A DNA stretch of 64,000 nucleotides from Rhodanobacter sp. PCA2 (GTDB lineage Bacteria; Pseudomonadota; Gammaproteobacteria; Xanthomonadales; Rhodanobacteraceae), in the NCBI RefSeq assembly GCF_013620825.1, contig NZ_NJIC01000019.1:46296-110295 (forward strand). The letters are read 5' to 3'. The notes beneath the pieces are model-generated. The model saw only the letters and a list, made by a program, of their open reading frames with translations, had not been told where the DNA came from and ran no database searches. Made by a program: the position numbers and the translations under genes. This document shows positions 17,260 through 27,236 of the stretch, piece after piece. How positions within the stretch are numbered: the stretch's first letter is position 1; each line of letters opens with the position of its first letter.

Positions 17260-18488
17260 GCAGACCGCGCCCGCGCCTGGTGGTGGTGGGAAACGGCATG
17301 GCCGGGATACGCACGGTGGAGGAACTGCTGCAGCTCGCGCCGCAGCTCTACGACATCACGGTGTTCGGCGCCGAACCCCACGGCAACTACAACCGCATCC
17401 TGCTTTCCATGCTGCTCAGCGGCGAGAAGCGGCCCGAAGAGCTGGTGCTCAACGCGCCCGCCTGGTACGCCGCGCACGGCATCGAGCTGCATGCGGGAGA
17501 CCCGGTGGTGGCGGTGGATCGCAGCCGCCGCGTGGTGCGTTCGCGCCGCGGCGTACTGCGTCCGTACGACCGCCTGCTGGTGGCGACGGGATCGCGGCCG
17601 GCCACGTTGCCGGTGCCGGGCAGCGGGCTGCCGGGCGTGGTCTGCTTCCGCAACATCCACGACGTGGAACGCATGCTGGAATCGGCGGGCCGGTATCGCC
17701 GCGCGGCGGTGATCGGCGGCGGGCTGCTGGGCATCGAGGCGGCCAACGGGCTGGCGCGGCGCGGCATGCAGGTCACCCTGATCCACCGCAGCCACGTGCT
17801 GCTCAACCAGCAGCTCGACGGGGACGCGGCGAACCTGCTCGCGCGCAATCTCGAAGGCCGGGGCCTGGCGTTGCGGCTGGGGGCGGAAACGTCCGCGTTC
17901 GAAGGGGCGCGCAGGGTGGAGCGGGTGCGCCTGGCCGACGGCAGCCACGTGGACGCCGACCTGGTGGTGATCGCCATAGGCGTGCAGCCGGACACCGCGC
18001 TGATGCGGGCGAGCGGCCTCTACTGCGAACGGGGCATCGTGGTGGACGACACCTTGCAGACCTACGATCCGCATGTCTACGCCGTGGGCGAATGCGTGCA
18101 GCATCGCCAGCTCACCTTCGGCCTGGTCGCGCCGGTGTGGGAGCAGGCCCGGGTCTGCGCGTCGCACCTGGCGCGGCTGGGCCACCGGCGGTACCGCACG
18201 CGGCAGTCGGACGCGCGACTGAAGGTGACCGGGATCGACCTGTACTCGGCCGGCGATTTCCTCGGCCGTTGCGGCACCGAGGACCTGGTGCTGCGCGATC
18301 CGCGCCGCGGCATCTACAAGCGCCTGGTGCTCAGCGGCAACCGGCTCGCCGGGGTGGTGCTGTACGGCGATGCCCGGGACGGCGGCTGGTACTTCGACCT
18401 GATCAACCGCGGCACCGACGTGGGGCCGTGGCGCGACCGGCTGCTGTTCGGCCAGGCGTATTGCCAGCCGATGGCGGCGCAGGCATAG
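17256..18488 (+). CDS. NirB-like FAD-dependent NAD(P)H oxidoreductase (nitrate reductase electron-transfer subunit)
   Basis: A 410-residue pyridine-nucleotide-disulfide oxidoreductase resembling the N-terminal third of NirB. It has an FAD-binding LVVVGNGMAGIRTVEELL, an NAD-binding AVIGGGLLGIEAANGLARRG, and the FAD C-terminal box VYAVGECVQHRQLTFGLVAP. In nitrate assimilation clusters such proteins (NasB/NasC type) pass electrons from NAD(P)H to the catalytic subunit, and nasA follows 2 bp later. It lacks the siroheme domain, so it is not a second nitrite reductase. Confidence 0.85.
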   Translation: MSRPRPRLVVVGNGMAGIRTVEELLQLAPQLYDITVFGAEPHGNYNRILLSMLLSGEKRPEELVLNAPAWYAAHGIELHAGDPVVAVDRSRRVVRSRRGVLRPYDRLLVATGSRPATLPVPGSGLPGVVCFRNIHDVERMLESAGRYRRAAVIGGGLLGIEAANGLARRGMQVTLIHRSHVLLNQQLDGDAANLLARNLEGRGLALRLGAETSAFEGARRVERVRLADGSHVDADLVVIAIGVQPDTALMRASGLYCERGIVVDDTLQTYDPHVYAVGECVQHRQLTFGLVAPVWEQARVCASHLARLGHRRYRTRQSDARLKVTGIDLYSAGDFLGRCGTEDLVLRDPRRGIYKRLVLSGNRLAGVVLYGDARDGGWYFDLINRGTDVGPWRDRLLFGQAYCQPMAAQA

Positions 18489-18490
18489 CC

Positions 18491-21196
18491 ATGGACGTCC
18501 GCGTCTCCACCACTTGCCCTTACTGCGGCGTGGGCTGCGGCGTACTTGCGGCCGTCGACGCGGCGGGTACGGTCGACATCGCCGGCGAACCCGCGCACGG
18601 CTCGAATCGCGGGCGCCTGTGCGTGAAGGGCATGGCGCTGGGCGAGACGGTGGACCTGCAGGGGCGCCTGCTGCACCCGTTGGTGCGCGACGGCCGCGGC
18701 GCCTTTTCCCGCGTCCGCTGGGACGACGCCATCGACAAGGTGGCGCGCGGATTCGGCCGGGTGATCGAGCGGCACGGCCCGGACGCGGTGGCGTTCTACC
18801 TGTCGGGGCAGCTGCTCACCGAGGACTATTACGTCGTCAACAAGCTCGCCAAGGGCTACATCGGCACGGCGAACATCGACACGAATTCGCGGCTGTGCAT
18901 GTCATCCGCCGTGGCGGGCCACAAGCGCGCGTTCGGCGAGGACGTGGTGCCCGGCTGCTACGAAGACCTGGACCAGGCCGAACTGGTCGTGCTGGTGGGC
19001 TCCAACACCGCGTGGTGCCACCCGGTGGCGTTCCAGCGCATCATGGCGGCGCGGGAGGCGGGTGCGCGCGTGGTCGTGGTCGACCCGCGCTTCACCTCCA
19101 CCTGCGAATCGGCCGATCTGCACCTTCCGGTCAAGCCGGGCACGGATGTGTGGCTGTTCAACGGCCTGCTGGCGTTCCTGTTCCGGCATGGCGCAATGGA
19201 TGCCGCGTTCGTGGAGGCGCACACGCGGGGCTTGTCGCAGGCGCTGTCCGTCGCGCGACGCGAGGCGGCGGATGTCGCCGAGGTGGCGCGCATCTGCGGC
19301 GTGCGGCAGCCCGACCTGCAGGCGTTCTACGAACTGTTCGCGCGCAGCGGCCGGGCGGTCACGCTGTTTTCCCAGGGCGTCAACCAGTCCTCCAGCGGCA
19401 CCGACAAGGTCAACAGCATCATCAACTGCCACCTGCTCACCGGGCGCATCGGCAAGCCGGGGGCAGGACCGTTCTCCATCACCGGCCAGCCCAATGCCAT
19501 GGGCGGCCGCGAAGTGGGCGGCCTGGCGAACACGCTCGCCGCGCACATGGAGCTGCACGACAGCGTGCACCGGGAGATCGTGCAGGCGTTCTGGGCGTCG
19601 CCGCGCATGGCGTCGCGGCCGGGGCTCAAGGCGGTGGAGTTGTTCGATGCCATGCTGGAAGGGCGGGTGAAGGCGCTCTGGATCATGGGCACCAATCCCG
19701 TGGTGAGCCTGCCGGACGCCGACCGCGCCAGGCGCGCGCTGGACGCGTGCGAACTGGTGGTGTGCTCCGACATCATGGAAAGCACGGATACCAATCGCCA
19801 TGCGCACGTGCTGCTGCCGGCGCTGGGTTGGGGGGAGAAGGACGGCAGCGTGACCAACTCGGAGCGCCGCATCTCCCGGCAGCGCCCGTTCCTGCCCGCA
19901 CCGGGGGAGGCGAGGGCGGATTGGCGCATCGTGTGCGATGTCGCCAGGCGGATGGGGTTCGCGCGCGGCTTCGAGTTCGAAACCCCGCACGGGATCTTCG
20001 CGGAGCACGCCCGGCTGACCGCGTTCGGGAATCGCGCCCCCCGCGCGGATGGCGCGCCCGCGGCGCCGAGGGTGCTGGACCTTTCGGGCCTGTCCGCGCT
20101 CACGCCGCAGCAGTACGCGACGCTCGCCCCGGTGCAGTGGCCGGTGCGGGCGAACGGCGCGGGCACGCGCCGGCTGTTCGCGGACGGGCGCTTCGCGCAC
20201 GCCGATGGTCGTGCCCGTTTCGTCGCCACGCCTGCGCGTGCCCCGGTGAACGCGCCCGATCGCGAGTATCCGCTGGTGCTCAACACCGGACGTGTCCGCG
20301 ACCACTGGCACACCATGACGCGCACGGGCAAATCGCCGCGCCTGGCGGGCCACATCGGCGAGCCCTACATCGACATGCACCCGCACGACGCCTTGCGCAG
20401 CGGCGTGCGCGAGGGCGAACTCGCGCGGGTGGGTTCGCGCTGGGGATCGATGGTGGCCCGCGTCCGCCACGGCGGCGGCATGCTCGTCGGCAACGTGTTC
20501 GTGCCCATCCACTGGAACGACCAGTTCGCCTCCGACGCGCGCGTGGGGGCGGTGGTGAACCCGGTCGTCGATCCCGTCTCGGGCGAGCCCGAGTTCAAGC
20601 ACACCCCCGTGCGGGTCGAGCCGTTCCCCGTGCGCTGGTACGGTTTCGCGTTCGGGCGGCGCTTTCTTCCGACCTCGGAACTCACCTACTGGACGCTGAT
20701 ACGCGGCGAGCGCTTCTTCCGATACGAGCTGGCGCACTGGGAGCGGCCCGCGGATTGCGGCACCTGGGCCAGGACCTGGCTGGGCGCCGGGGACCCCGAC
20801 GCGGACTGGCTGGAGTACGAGGACAGCGGCAGCGGCGTTTATCGCGCCGTGCACGTGCGCGACGAACGCATCGAATCCTGCCTGTTCCTCTCCGCCCGGC
20901 CCGACCTGCCTTCGCGCCAGTGGCTGGCCAGCCTGTTCGCGCGCGAACATCTCGACGATGCCGACCGCGCATGCCTGCTGATCGGCGAGCCGCCGGGCGC
21001 AGGTTTCGACAGCGGACCGGTGGTGTGCTCGTGTTTCGGCGTGGGCAGGAACACGATCTGCGACGCGATCCGCAAGGGTGGCCTGGACACGCCCGCGGCA
21101 ATCACCGCAGCCGTGCGTGCGGGCGGCAATTGCGGTTCCTGCGTGCCCGAACTGCAACGGCTGATCGCCGAGGCGCGCATGACCCGGGAGACATGA
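18491..21196 (+). CDS. nasA: Assimilatory nitrate reductase catalytic subunit
   Basis: A 901-residue molybdenum bis-MGD enzyme of the cytoplasm reducing nitrate to nitrite. The N-terminus has the [4Fe-4S] motif CPYCGVGCGV plus a fourth Cys in RGRLCVKG. It is followed by the Moco-binding domains with VNQSSSGTDKVNSIINCHLL and GAGPFSITGQPNAMGGREVGG split over adjacent loops. The molydopterin dinucleotide domain has LNTGRVRDHWHTMTRTGKSP. A C-terminal BFD-like [2Fe-2S] domain (about 840-895: CSCFGVGRNTICDAI, GNCGSC) is typical of NasA and accepts electrons from the reductase encoded upstream. No signal peptide, so it is assimilatory rather than Nap-type. Confidence 0.94.
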   Translation: MDVRVSTTCPYCGVGCGVLAAVDAAGTVDIAGEPAHGSNRGRLCVKGMALGETVDLQGRLLHPLVRDGRGAFSRVRWDDAIDKVARGFGRVIERHGPDAVAFYLSGQLLTEDYYVVNKLAKGYIGTANIDTNSRLCMSSAVAGHKRAFGEDVVPGCYEDLDQAELVVLVGSNTAWCHPVAFQRIMAAREAGARVVVVDPRFTSTCESADLHLPVKPGTDVWLFNGLLAFLFRHGAMDAAFVEAHTRGLSQALSVARREAADVAEVARICGVRQPDLQAFYELFARSGRAVTLFSQGVNQSSSGTDKVNSIINCHLLTGRIGKPGAGPFSITGQPNAMGGREVGGLANTLAAHMELHDSVHREIVQAFWASPRMASRPGLKAVELFDAMLEGRVKALWIMGTNPVVSLPDADRARRALDACELVVCSDIMESTDTNRHAHVLLPALGWGEKDGSVTNSERRISRQRPFLPAPGEARADWRIVCDVARRMGFARGFEFETPHGIFAEHARLTAFGNRAPRADGAPAAPRVLDLSGLSALTPQQYATLAPVQWPVRANGAGTRRLFADGRFAHADGRARFVATPARAPVNAPDREYPLVLNTGRVRDHWHTMTRTGKSPRLAGHIGEPYIDMHPHDALRSGVREGELARVGSRWGSMVARVRHGGGMLVGNVFVPIHWNDQFASDARVGAVVNPVVDPVSGEPEFKHTPVRVEPFPVRWYGFAFGRRFLPTSELTYWTLIRGERFFRYELAHWERPADCGTWARTWLGAGDPDADWLEYEDSGSGVYRAVHVRDERIESCLFLSARPDLPSRQWLASLFAREHLDDADRACLLIGEPPGAGFDSGPVVCSCFGVGRNTICDAIRKGGLDTPAAITAAVRAGGNCGSCVPELQRLIAEARMTRET

Positions 21197-21226
21197 CATG
21201 GCTCATCGATGCGATGGAGGTGGCGC

Positions 21227-22666
21227 ATGAGGCTCTATCCGGTGTTTGCCGATATCGCGGGATTGCCCGTGCTGGTGGTGGGCGGCGGCAAGGTCGCAAG
21301 GCGCAAGGCGAAGTCGCTGCTCGATGCAGGCGCCCGCGTTTCGGTGGGCGCCGCCGCATTCGGCACCGCATGGGCATCGTGGATCGATGCGGGAAGCATC
21401 CACGTGCTGCACGGGGCGTTCGATCCCGCGTGGCTGGATGGCAAGTGGCTGGTCATCGCGGCCACCGGCGACCGCGCGCTCAACGCCCGGGTCGCCGCCT
21501 GCGCCGGGGAGCGTCGCATCCTGGCCAACGTGGTGGACGACGCCGCGCTCTCGCGCTTCCACGTCCCTGCCGTGGTGGACCGCTCGCCGCTGCTGGTCGC
21601 CATTTCCACCGCCGGCGCGGCGCCGGCCATCGCGCGGCGGATACGCGAGACGCTGGAGCGCGTGCTCGACCACGCGTTGGGTGCGTTGGTGGCCCTGGCG
21701 GACCGGCAGCGCGGCCGCATCGTGCGCCGCCATGCCGACATCGCGGCGCGGCGACGCTTCTACGACTGGCTGTTCGACGGACCGGTGCTCCCGTTGCTGC
21801 GGAACGCCCGGCACGCGCAAGCCGAGCAGGCGCTGCTCGACGCCCTGGCGACCCATGGGCAGGAATCCGCCGCGGGCTCCGTGGCGCTGGTCGGCGCGGG
21901 GCCTGGGCATCCCGGTCTGCTGACCTTGCAGGCGCTGCGGGCGCTGCAGCAGGCGGACGTCATCCTGCACGACCAGCTGGTGAGCGCCGAGGTGCTGGCG
22001 ATGGCGCGGCGCGACGCGGAGTGCATCGACGTCGGCAAGCGCTGCGGAGGGCGGCAGATGGCGCAGGAGCGCATCCAGCGCATGATGCTGGCGCATGCGC
22101 GCGAGGGGCGCCGCGTGGTCCGCTTGAAGGGCGGCGATCCCTTCGTGTTCGGCCGCGGCGGCGAGGAACTGGCCTTCCTGCGTGCGCATGGCGTGGCCTG
22201 CGAAGTCGTTCCGGGGATCACCGCGGCCGTGGCGTGCGCCGCGTTCGCCGGCATACCGCTCACGCATCGCGACCATGCGCAGTCCGTCTGCCTGCTGACG
22301 GCGCACGGCAGGCGGGCCACCCACCCGCTGGAAGACCGCGCGCTGGGCGACTCCCGGCAAACGCTGGCCATCTACATGGGCGCCGAAAAGCTCGATGAGC
22401 TGGCCGCACGGCTGATCTCCCGGGGACGCGCCCCGGAAACCCCGTGCGCCATCGTCGAGAACGGCACGCTGCCGCAGCAGCGCGTGATCGCCGGCACGCT
22501 GGCCACGCTTCCCGGCCTGCTGCGCCTGCAGGCGGTGAACAAGCCCGCGTTGCTGATCGTGGGCGAGGTCGCCGCGTTCGCGCGCGAACATGCCTGGTTC
22601 GGCGAACTGGTCGAGGCGGACACGGCCGGCGCAACGCAGGATTGCGCCAGCGTCGCGGTCGCCTGA
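21227..22666 (+). CDS. cysG: Siroheme synthase CysG (trifunctional)
   Basis: The 479-residue enzyme makes siroheme, the prosthetic group of NirB. Residues about 1-200 form the precorrin-2 dehydrogenase/sirohydrochlorin ferrochelatase part ([18 protein letters not shown]). Residues about 215-460 are the uroporphyrinogen-III methyltransferase with [38 protein letters not shown] and [20 protein letters not shown]. The ATG at 21227 has GGAGG at 21216-21220. An upstream in-frame ATG at 21209 would add six residues without a better site. It follows nasA by 30 bp. Confidence 0.93.
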   Translation: MRLYPVFADIAGLPVLVVGGGKVARRKAKSLLDAGARVSVGAAAFGTAWASWIDAGSIHVLHGAFDPAWLDGKWLVIAATGDRALNARVAACAGERRILANVVDDAALSRFHVPAVVDRSPLLVAISTAGAAPAIARRIRETLERVLDHALGALVALADRQRGRIVRRHADIAARRRFYDWLFDGPVLPLLRNARHAQAEQALLDALATHGQESAAGSVALVGAGPGHPGLLTLQALRALQQADVILHDQLVSAEVLAMARRDAECIDVGKRCGGRQMAQERIQRMMLAHAREGRRVVRLKGGDPFVFGRGGEELAFLRAHGVACEVVPGITAAVACAAFAGIPLTHRDHAQSVCLLTAHGRRATHPLEDRALGDSRQTLAIYMGAEKLDELAARLISRGRAPETPCAIVENGTLPQQRVIAGTLATLPGLLRLQAVNKPALLIVGEVAAFAREHAWFGELVEADTAGATQDCASVAVA

Positions 22667-22718
22667 GGCAGGCCATGGACATGCCGCCATGCTGGTCCGT
22701 TCCGGAGGGAGCACAGCC

Positions 22719-23558
22719 ATGACACCGCAGAACGAGGGCAACGGGCCACTGAGCGGGCGCCGCATCGCCGTTCCCGAGTCGCGCCAGCTGGACGTGTTCG
22801 CTTCGCTGCTGGAATGTCGCGGGGCCGCCGTGCTGCGCTGTCCGCTGGTCGACATACGCGATGCGGACGATCCCGCGCCGGTGCTGGCGTGGGTGGACGA
22901 AGTGAATGCCGGCCGCTGCGACGACCTCGTGCTGTACACGGGGGAGGGATTGCAACGTCTGCTGGGCGCCATCGAACGGCACGCGCCTGCGTTGCGGGCC
23001 GCCTTCGTCGAACGGCTGGGCAGCATGCGCGTCATGGCGCGCGGGCCCAAACCCGCGCGCGCGTTGCGCGAACTGGGGCTGCGGGCGGACAAGGTGGTGG
23101 AGCCGGCCACCACGCAGGGGCTGATCCAGCACCTGCGCACGCTGGATCTGCGCGGAAGGCGCGTGGGCGTGCAGTTGTACGGCACCGATCCCAACCCCGC
23201 GCTCATGGACTTCCTCGCGACCGCGGGCGCCTCGGTGCTTGCCGTCGCCCCCTATCGTTATGTCGATGGCGCCGACGACGAAATGGTGGAACGCCTGATG
23301 GAGCGCATGAGCCGCGGCGATGTCGATGCGATCGCGTTCACCAGCCTGCAGCAGGTGGAACGACTCTTCCGCGTCGCCGACCGGCTGGGGCGACAGGAGG
23401 CGTGGCGCGCCGCGCTGTCCGGGAGCCTCGTGGCCGCGGTCGGTCCCTTGGTGTCGGATGCATTGGCCAGGCACGGCGTGCAGGCCCGTGTCGTTCCGCA
23501 AAGCCGCTACTACATCAAGCCGCTGACGCAGGCGCTCATGGATGCGTTTGCGCGCTGA
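22719..23558 (+). CDS. Uroporphyrinogen-III synthase family protein
   Basis: A 279-residue HemD-type protein with the two-lobe pattern: LSGRRIAVPESRQLDVFASLL, LVLYTGEGLQRLL, then the second lobe with RGRRVGVQLYGTDP and DVDAIAFTSLQQVERLF. HemD cyclises hydroxymethylbilane to uroporphyrinogen III, the precursor of siroheme. Many nitrate assimilation operons carry an extra copy of this kind. GGAGG precedes the ATG. It is the last gene of the nas operon. Whether it is the only HemD of the cell cannot be judged; an enzymatically altered paralogue is possible. Confidence 0.82.
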   Translation: MTPQNEGNGPLSGRRIAVPESRQLDVFASLLECRGAAVLRCPLVDIRDADDPAPVLAWVDEVNAGRCDDLVLYTGEGLQRLLGAIERHAPALRAAFVERLGSMRVMARGPKPARALRELGLRADKVVEPATTQGLIQHLRTLDLRGRRVGVQLYGTDPNPALMDFLATAGASVLAVAPYRYVDGADDEMVERLMERMSRGDVDAIAFTSLQQVERLFRVADRLGRQEAWRAALSGSLVAAVGPLVSDALARHGVQARVVPQSRYYIKPLTQALMDAFAR

Positions 23559-24401
23559 GTGGCACAGCCGCGCATCCGCGCGGAACCGCGGCGCTGCGCA
23601 ACCGGCGGAAACGGAATCCCCCTGGAGCAGGGCCTGCGCCACATGTTTCGCGATCGCCCCGCCGGTACTTGCGGCGCGCTCTCCTGCCGTGTTCGAAGGC
23701 GGAACGGTTGTTGCCCATGCACATGTTGTTCGCCGATGCAGCGGACGCGAACGGGTACTTCGCAACGCCAACATCGTGTTGCATGATGTCGCCCGTTGCG
23801 TTCGCCGGTGTCATCTCGGCGAACCATGAGCTGTGGCAAGCTGGCGCGAGGGAACGCCGCCCGGCCTGCATCGCGGACGCGCGCGGTTGCGGGCCGGACT
23901 GCCATCGAACAATGCGGCTTCGACGTTTTGCCGGGCCTGACGCCCGCGGCGATCCGCTGCGGGTCGGCTTGGGGCTGCGCCGCACGCGGGTTTCGCGCGG
24001 CTTCGTCCGTCGTGGACGGAACCGTTTCGCGACGGGCTGCCAAAGCTGTCGCAGGGGCTTGATCGTAGGCAAGGACAAATGTGACACGCGGTATAGGATG
24101 CCGCTCGAATTGCAACGACCGAGACCAGCCAGAGGACGAGGGACTGCGTCATGGGTGTCGCCCATCCTGTGTTGTTCGCCAGTGAACATGCATGCGCGGC
24201 GTGCCTTGCGGCATGGATGCTCCTGCTGTCGATGCGGCATCGCGACCGGCGTGCCGTGCCGCCGATCCGTGCGGCGAACCGGCCGGCCGCTACCCCACTG
24301 TCCCGGCCGTCCAGGGTGCATGATCCGGCTGCGGCGGGCCGGGCACCAGGCATGAGGCAGCCGCCGCGCGCGCTGCAGGAATCCATCCAGGGGACTTATT
24401 C
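23559..24401. other. Long intergenic region between the assimilatory and respiratory nitrate operons
   Basis: These 843 bp hold no gene I can support. Short open frames on both strands lack ribosome sites, family motifs and consistent codon use. The only clear signals are an FNR-like site with a matching -10 (24059-24099). Its position suggests that the narK-narGHJI mRNA has a leader of about 300 nt. Confidence 0.6.
24059..24099 (+). promoter_or_regulatory. Candidate FNR/Anr-dependent promoter of the nar operon
   Basis: TTGAT-CGTA-GGCAA (24059-24072) has one perfect FNR half-site and a degenerate second one (CAA kept). TAGGAT (24094-24099) could be the -10. The centre of the dyad then falls about 40.5-41.5 bp before the predicted start (near 24106), the classical class II activator position. 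The dyad itself is imperfect. Confidence 0.42.
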
Positions 24402-27134
24402 ATGACGACAGCGGCCGGTTCGGGTGTGGTGCATCGAGGGCGTGCTCTCTGGCTCTCGACGATTTCGTTCACGGTCTGCTTCGCGGTATGGATGATCTTC
24501 GCGATCATCGGCATCAAGATCCAGAAGGAACTCGGCCTCAGCAACTTCGAACTGGGCCTGCTGCAGGCCACCCCGGTCCTGAGCGGCTCGTTGATCCGCC
24601 TGGTGCTGGGCGTGTGGACCGACCAGTACGGCGGACGACGGATCTTCACCCTGGTCATGCTGTCCGCGGCGGTGGCGGCGTTCTGCCTGACGCTCGCGCA
24701 CACCTATACGCAGTTCCTGGTCGCCGCGTTGTTCCTCGGCATCGCGGGCGGCTCCTTCGCGGTGGGCACGGCCTACGTGACCCGCTTCTACGAGTCGGGA
24801 AAGCAGGGCCTCGCACTGGGCATCTTCGGCGCGGGCAACGTCGGCGCCGCGGTGACCAAGCTCAGCGCGCCGCCGCTGATCGAGTTCTACGGCTTCAGCT
24901 GGCAGCACGTGGCCTACATCTGGGCGGCCGCCATCTTCGTGATGGGCATCATCTTCTGGATCTTCTCGGAAGAGGACCCCGTGGTGCGCGAGCGGCGCGA
25001 GAAGGGCATCAAGCCGAAGAGCGCATGGCTGGAGTTCCAGCCGCTGAAGAACATCCAGGTCTGGCGCTTCTCGCTGTACTACTTCTACGTGTTCGGCGCC
25101 TTCGTCGCGCTTTCGTTGTGGCTGCCGAAATACCTGATGGCGGTGTACAACATCGACCTGTTCACCGGCGGCCAGATCGCCGCGGCGTTCTCCATCCCGG
25201 CCAGCGTCTTCCGCGCCTACGGCGGCCATCTCGCGGACCGCTACGGCGCGCGGCGCGTGATGTACTGGAGCCTGATGGTGGGGGCGGCGGCGACGTTCGT
25301 GCTGTCCTATCCGGCGATGGACATCGTGGTCAGGACCGTCAAGGGCCCGGTCACCTTCCACTACGGCATGAGCCTGCTGTTCTTCGCCGTGATGGGGTCG
25401 GTGCTCGGCTTCTTCATGGCGCTGGGCAAGGCTGCGGTCTACAAGCACATCCCGGTCTACTACCCGCACAACATGGGCGCCGTCGGCGGCCTGGTCGGCA
25501 TGATCGGCGGCCTCGGCGGCGCCGTGCTGCCGCCGGTGTTCGGCCTGCTGGTGGACCTGACAGGCGTCTGGCAGACCTGCTTCATGCTGCTGTTCGCGCT
25601 GGTCATGGTGTCGCTGACCTGGATGCACGTGTCGATCCGCCGGATGGAGCGCGGCGCCACGGGCGAGGCGCTGCGGAAGCTGCCCGAATTCCCGGAAATG
25701 CAGCCGGTGCACACGCCGGACATGGTCGGCGCGATGGCGGGCAAGGTGCTCGCCGAGTGGCAGCCCGAGGACAAGAAATTCTGGGAGGGCGGCGGCCGCA
25801 AGATCGCACGGCGCAACCTCTGGATTTCCATACCCAACCTGCTGCTGGCGTTCGCGATATGGCAGGTCTGGTCGGTGGTGGTGGCGCAACTGCCCCGGGT
25901 CGGCTTCGCGTACACCACCGACCAGCTGTTCTGGCTGGCGGCGCTGCCCGGCCTCTCGGGCGGCACGCTGCGGATCTTCTATTCCTTCATGGTGCCCATC
26001 CTGGGCGGGCGCATGTGGACCACGCTCGCGACCTGGTCGCTGCTGATTCCCGCGCTGGGCATAGGCTATGCCGTGCAGAACCCGCAGACGCCCTACTGGA
26101 TGATGCTGGGGCTGGCGCTGCTGTGCGGTTTCGGCGGCGGCAACTTCGCCTCGTCGATGGCGAACATCTCGTTCTTCTTCCCGCGCGCGGAGAAGGGCAA
26201 CGCGCTCGCGCTCAACGCCGGCCTCGGCAACCTGGGCGTCAGCGTGGTGCAGTTCGTCGTGCCGATGGTGATCACCGCCGGCGTGCTGGGCTGGTTCGGC
26301 GGCAGTCCGACCCTGGTCGGTCCGGAGAAGACGCCGCTGTGGCTGCAGAACGCGGCCTTCATCTGGGTGCCGTTCATCGCGCTCAGCGCGTTCGCCGCCT
26401 GGTTCGGCATGAACGACATCGCCTCGGCCAAGGCGTCGTTCGCCGACCAGGCGGTGATCTTCCAGCGCAAGCACAACTGGCTGATGTGCTGGCTGTATCT
26501 CGGCACGTTCGGCTCGTTCATCGGCTACGCCGCGGGCTTCCCGCTGCTGACGAAGACGCAGTTTCCGGACGTCAACGCCATGCAGTACGTGTTCCTCGGG
26601 CCGCTGATCGGCGCGATCTCGCGCTCGGCGGCGGGCTGGCTGTCCGACAAGTGGGGCGGCGCGCGCATCACGCTGTGGGTGTTCGTGCTGATGATCGTGG
26701 GCGTGCTTGGAGTACTGTACTTCCTCAGCGTCAAGGAGCAGCCGAACGCGTTCTGGGGCTTCTTCGCCAGCTTCATGCTGCTGTTCTTTGCCACCGGCGT
26801 GGGCAATGCGTCGACATTCCAGATGATCCCGAACATCATGCGCCAGGAAATGATCCGGCTGATGCCCACCGCGGACATCGACACGCGCCTGCGCCAGGCC
26901 GAAAAGGAATCGGCGGCGATCACCGGGTTCACCTCCGCGATCGCCGCGTACGGCTTCTTCCTGATCCCGGTGCTGTACGCCACCGTGGGAGCGATATGGG
27001 CGCTGTGGCTGTTCCTGGCATTCTACGTAAGCTGCGTGGTCCTCACCTGGGCGGTCTACACGCGCAAGGGCGGCCTGCTGCACGACGTCGAACGCCACGG
27101 CCGGTTCTTCTCGCCCAGCCAGTTCATGGGGTGA
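24402..27134 (+). CDS. narK: Fused nitrate/nitrite transporter NarK1-NarK2
   Basis: A 910-residue protein made of two complete MFS nitrate porters in tandem, about 24 membrane segments. The first half (to about residue 430) has GVWTDQYGGRRIF and GIFGAGNVGAAVTK; the second half has GGGNFASSMANIS and the NNP signature AGLGNLGVSVVQF, joined by a hydrophilic linker near residues 425-465. By analogy with the fused NarK of Paracoccus, one half would be a proton-nitrate symporter and the other a nitrate/nitrite antiporter. It precedes narG by 102 bp and probably starts the respiratory nitrate operon under an FNR-like promoter. Confidence 0.93.
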   Translation: MTTAAGSGVVHRGRALWLSTISFTVCFAVWMIFAIIGIKIQKELGLSNFELGLLQATPVLSGSLIRLVLGVWTDQYGGRRIFTLVMLSAAVAAFCLTLAHTYTQFLVAALFLGIAGGSFAVGTAYVTRFYESGKQGLALGIFGAGNVGAAVTKLSAPPLIEFYGFSWQHVAYIWAAAIFVMGIIFWIFSEEDPVVRERREKGIKPKSAWLEFQPLKNIQVWRFSLYYFYVFGAFVALSLWLPKYLMAVYNIDLFTGGQIAAAFSIPASVFRAYGGHLADRYGARRVMYWSLMVGAAATFVLSYPAMDIVVRTVKGPVTFHYGMSLLFFAVMGSVLGFFMALGKAAVYKHIPVYYPHNMGAVGGLVGMIGGLGGAVLPPVFGLLVDLTGVWQTCFMLLFALVMVSLTWMHVSIRRMERGATGEALRKLPEFPEMQPVHTPDMVGAMAGKVLAEWQPEDKKFWEGGGRKIARRNLWISIPNLLLAFAIWQVWSVVVAQLPRVGFAYTTDQLFWLAALPGLSGGTLRIFYSFMVPILGGRMWTTLATWSLLIPALGIGYAVQNPQTPYWMMLGLALLCGFGGGNFASSMANISFFFPRAEKGNALALNAGLGNLGVSVVQFVVPMVITAGVLGWFGGSPTLVGPEKTPLWLQNAAFIWVPFIALSAFAAWFGMNDIASAKASFADQAVIFQRKHNWLMCWLYLGTFGSFIGYAAGFPLLTKTQFPDVNAMQYVFLGPLIGAISRSAAGWLSDKWGGARITLWVFVLMIVGVLGVLYFLSVKEQPNAFWGFFASFMLLFFATGVGNASTFQMIPNIMRQEMIRLMPTADIDTRLRQAEKESAAITGFTSAIAAYGFFLIPVLYATVGAIWALWLFLAFYVSCVVLTWAVYTRKGGLLHDVERHGRFFSPSQFMG

Positions 27135-27236
27135 CCGCGATGGCGCCGATGCCGTTTTCCACCACCGGGGCGTGGCAGGCGGATTGCCGCGATTGCCGCC
27201 TCCCGCCATCCACGATCCAAGCTTGAGGTTGCCGAC

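Noticed and set aside
23811..24386. A 191-residue minus-strand frame in the region before narK1K2
   Set aside because: No ribosome site, no family pattern and erratic composition; it also covers the FNR-like promoter.
24151..24405. An 84-residue plus-strand frame just before narK1K2
   Set aside because: It has a short hydrophobic start, but the rest is Arg/Pro-rich and it overlaps the narK start; no conserved feature supports it.
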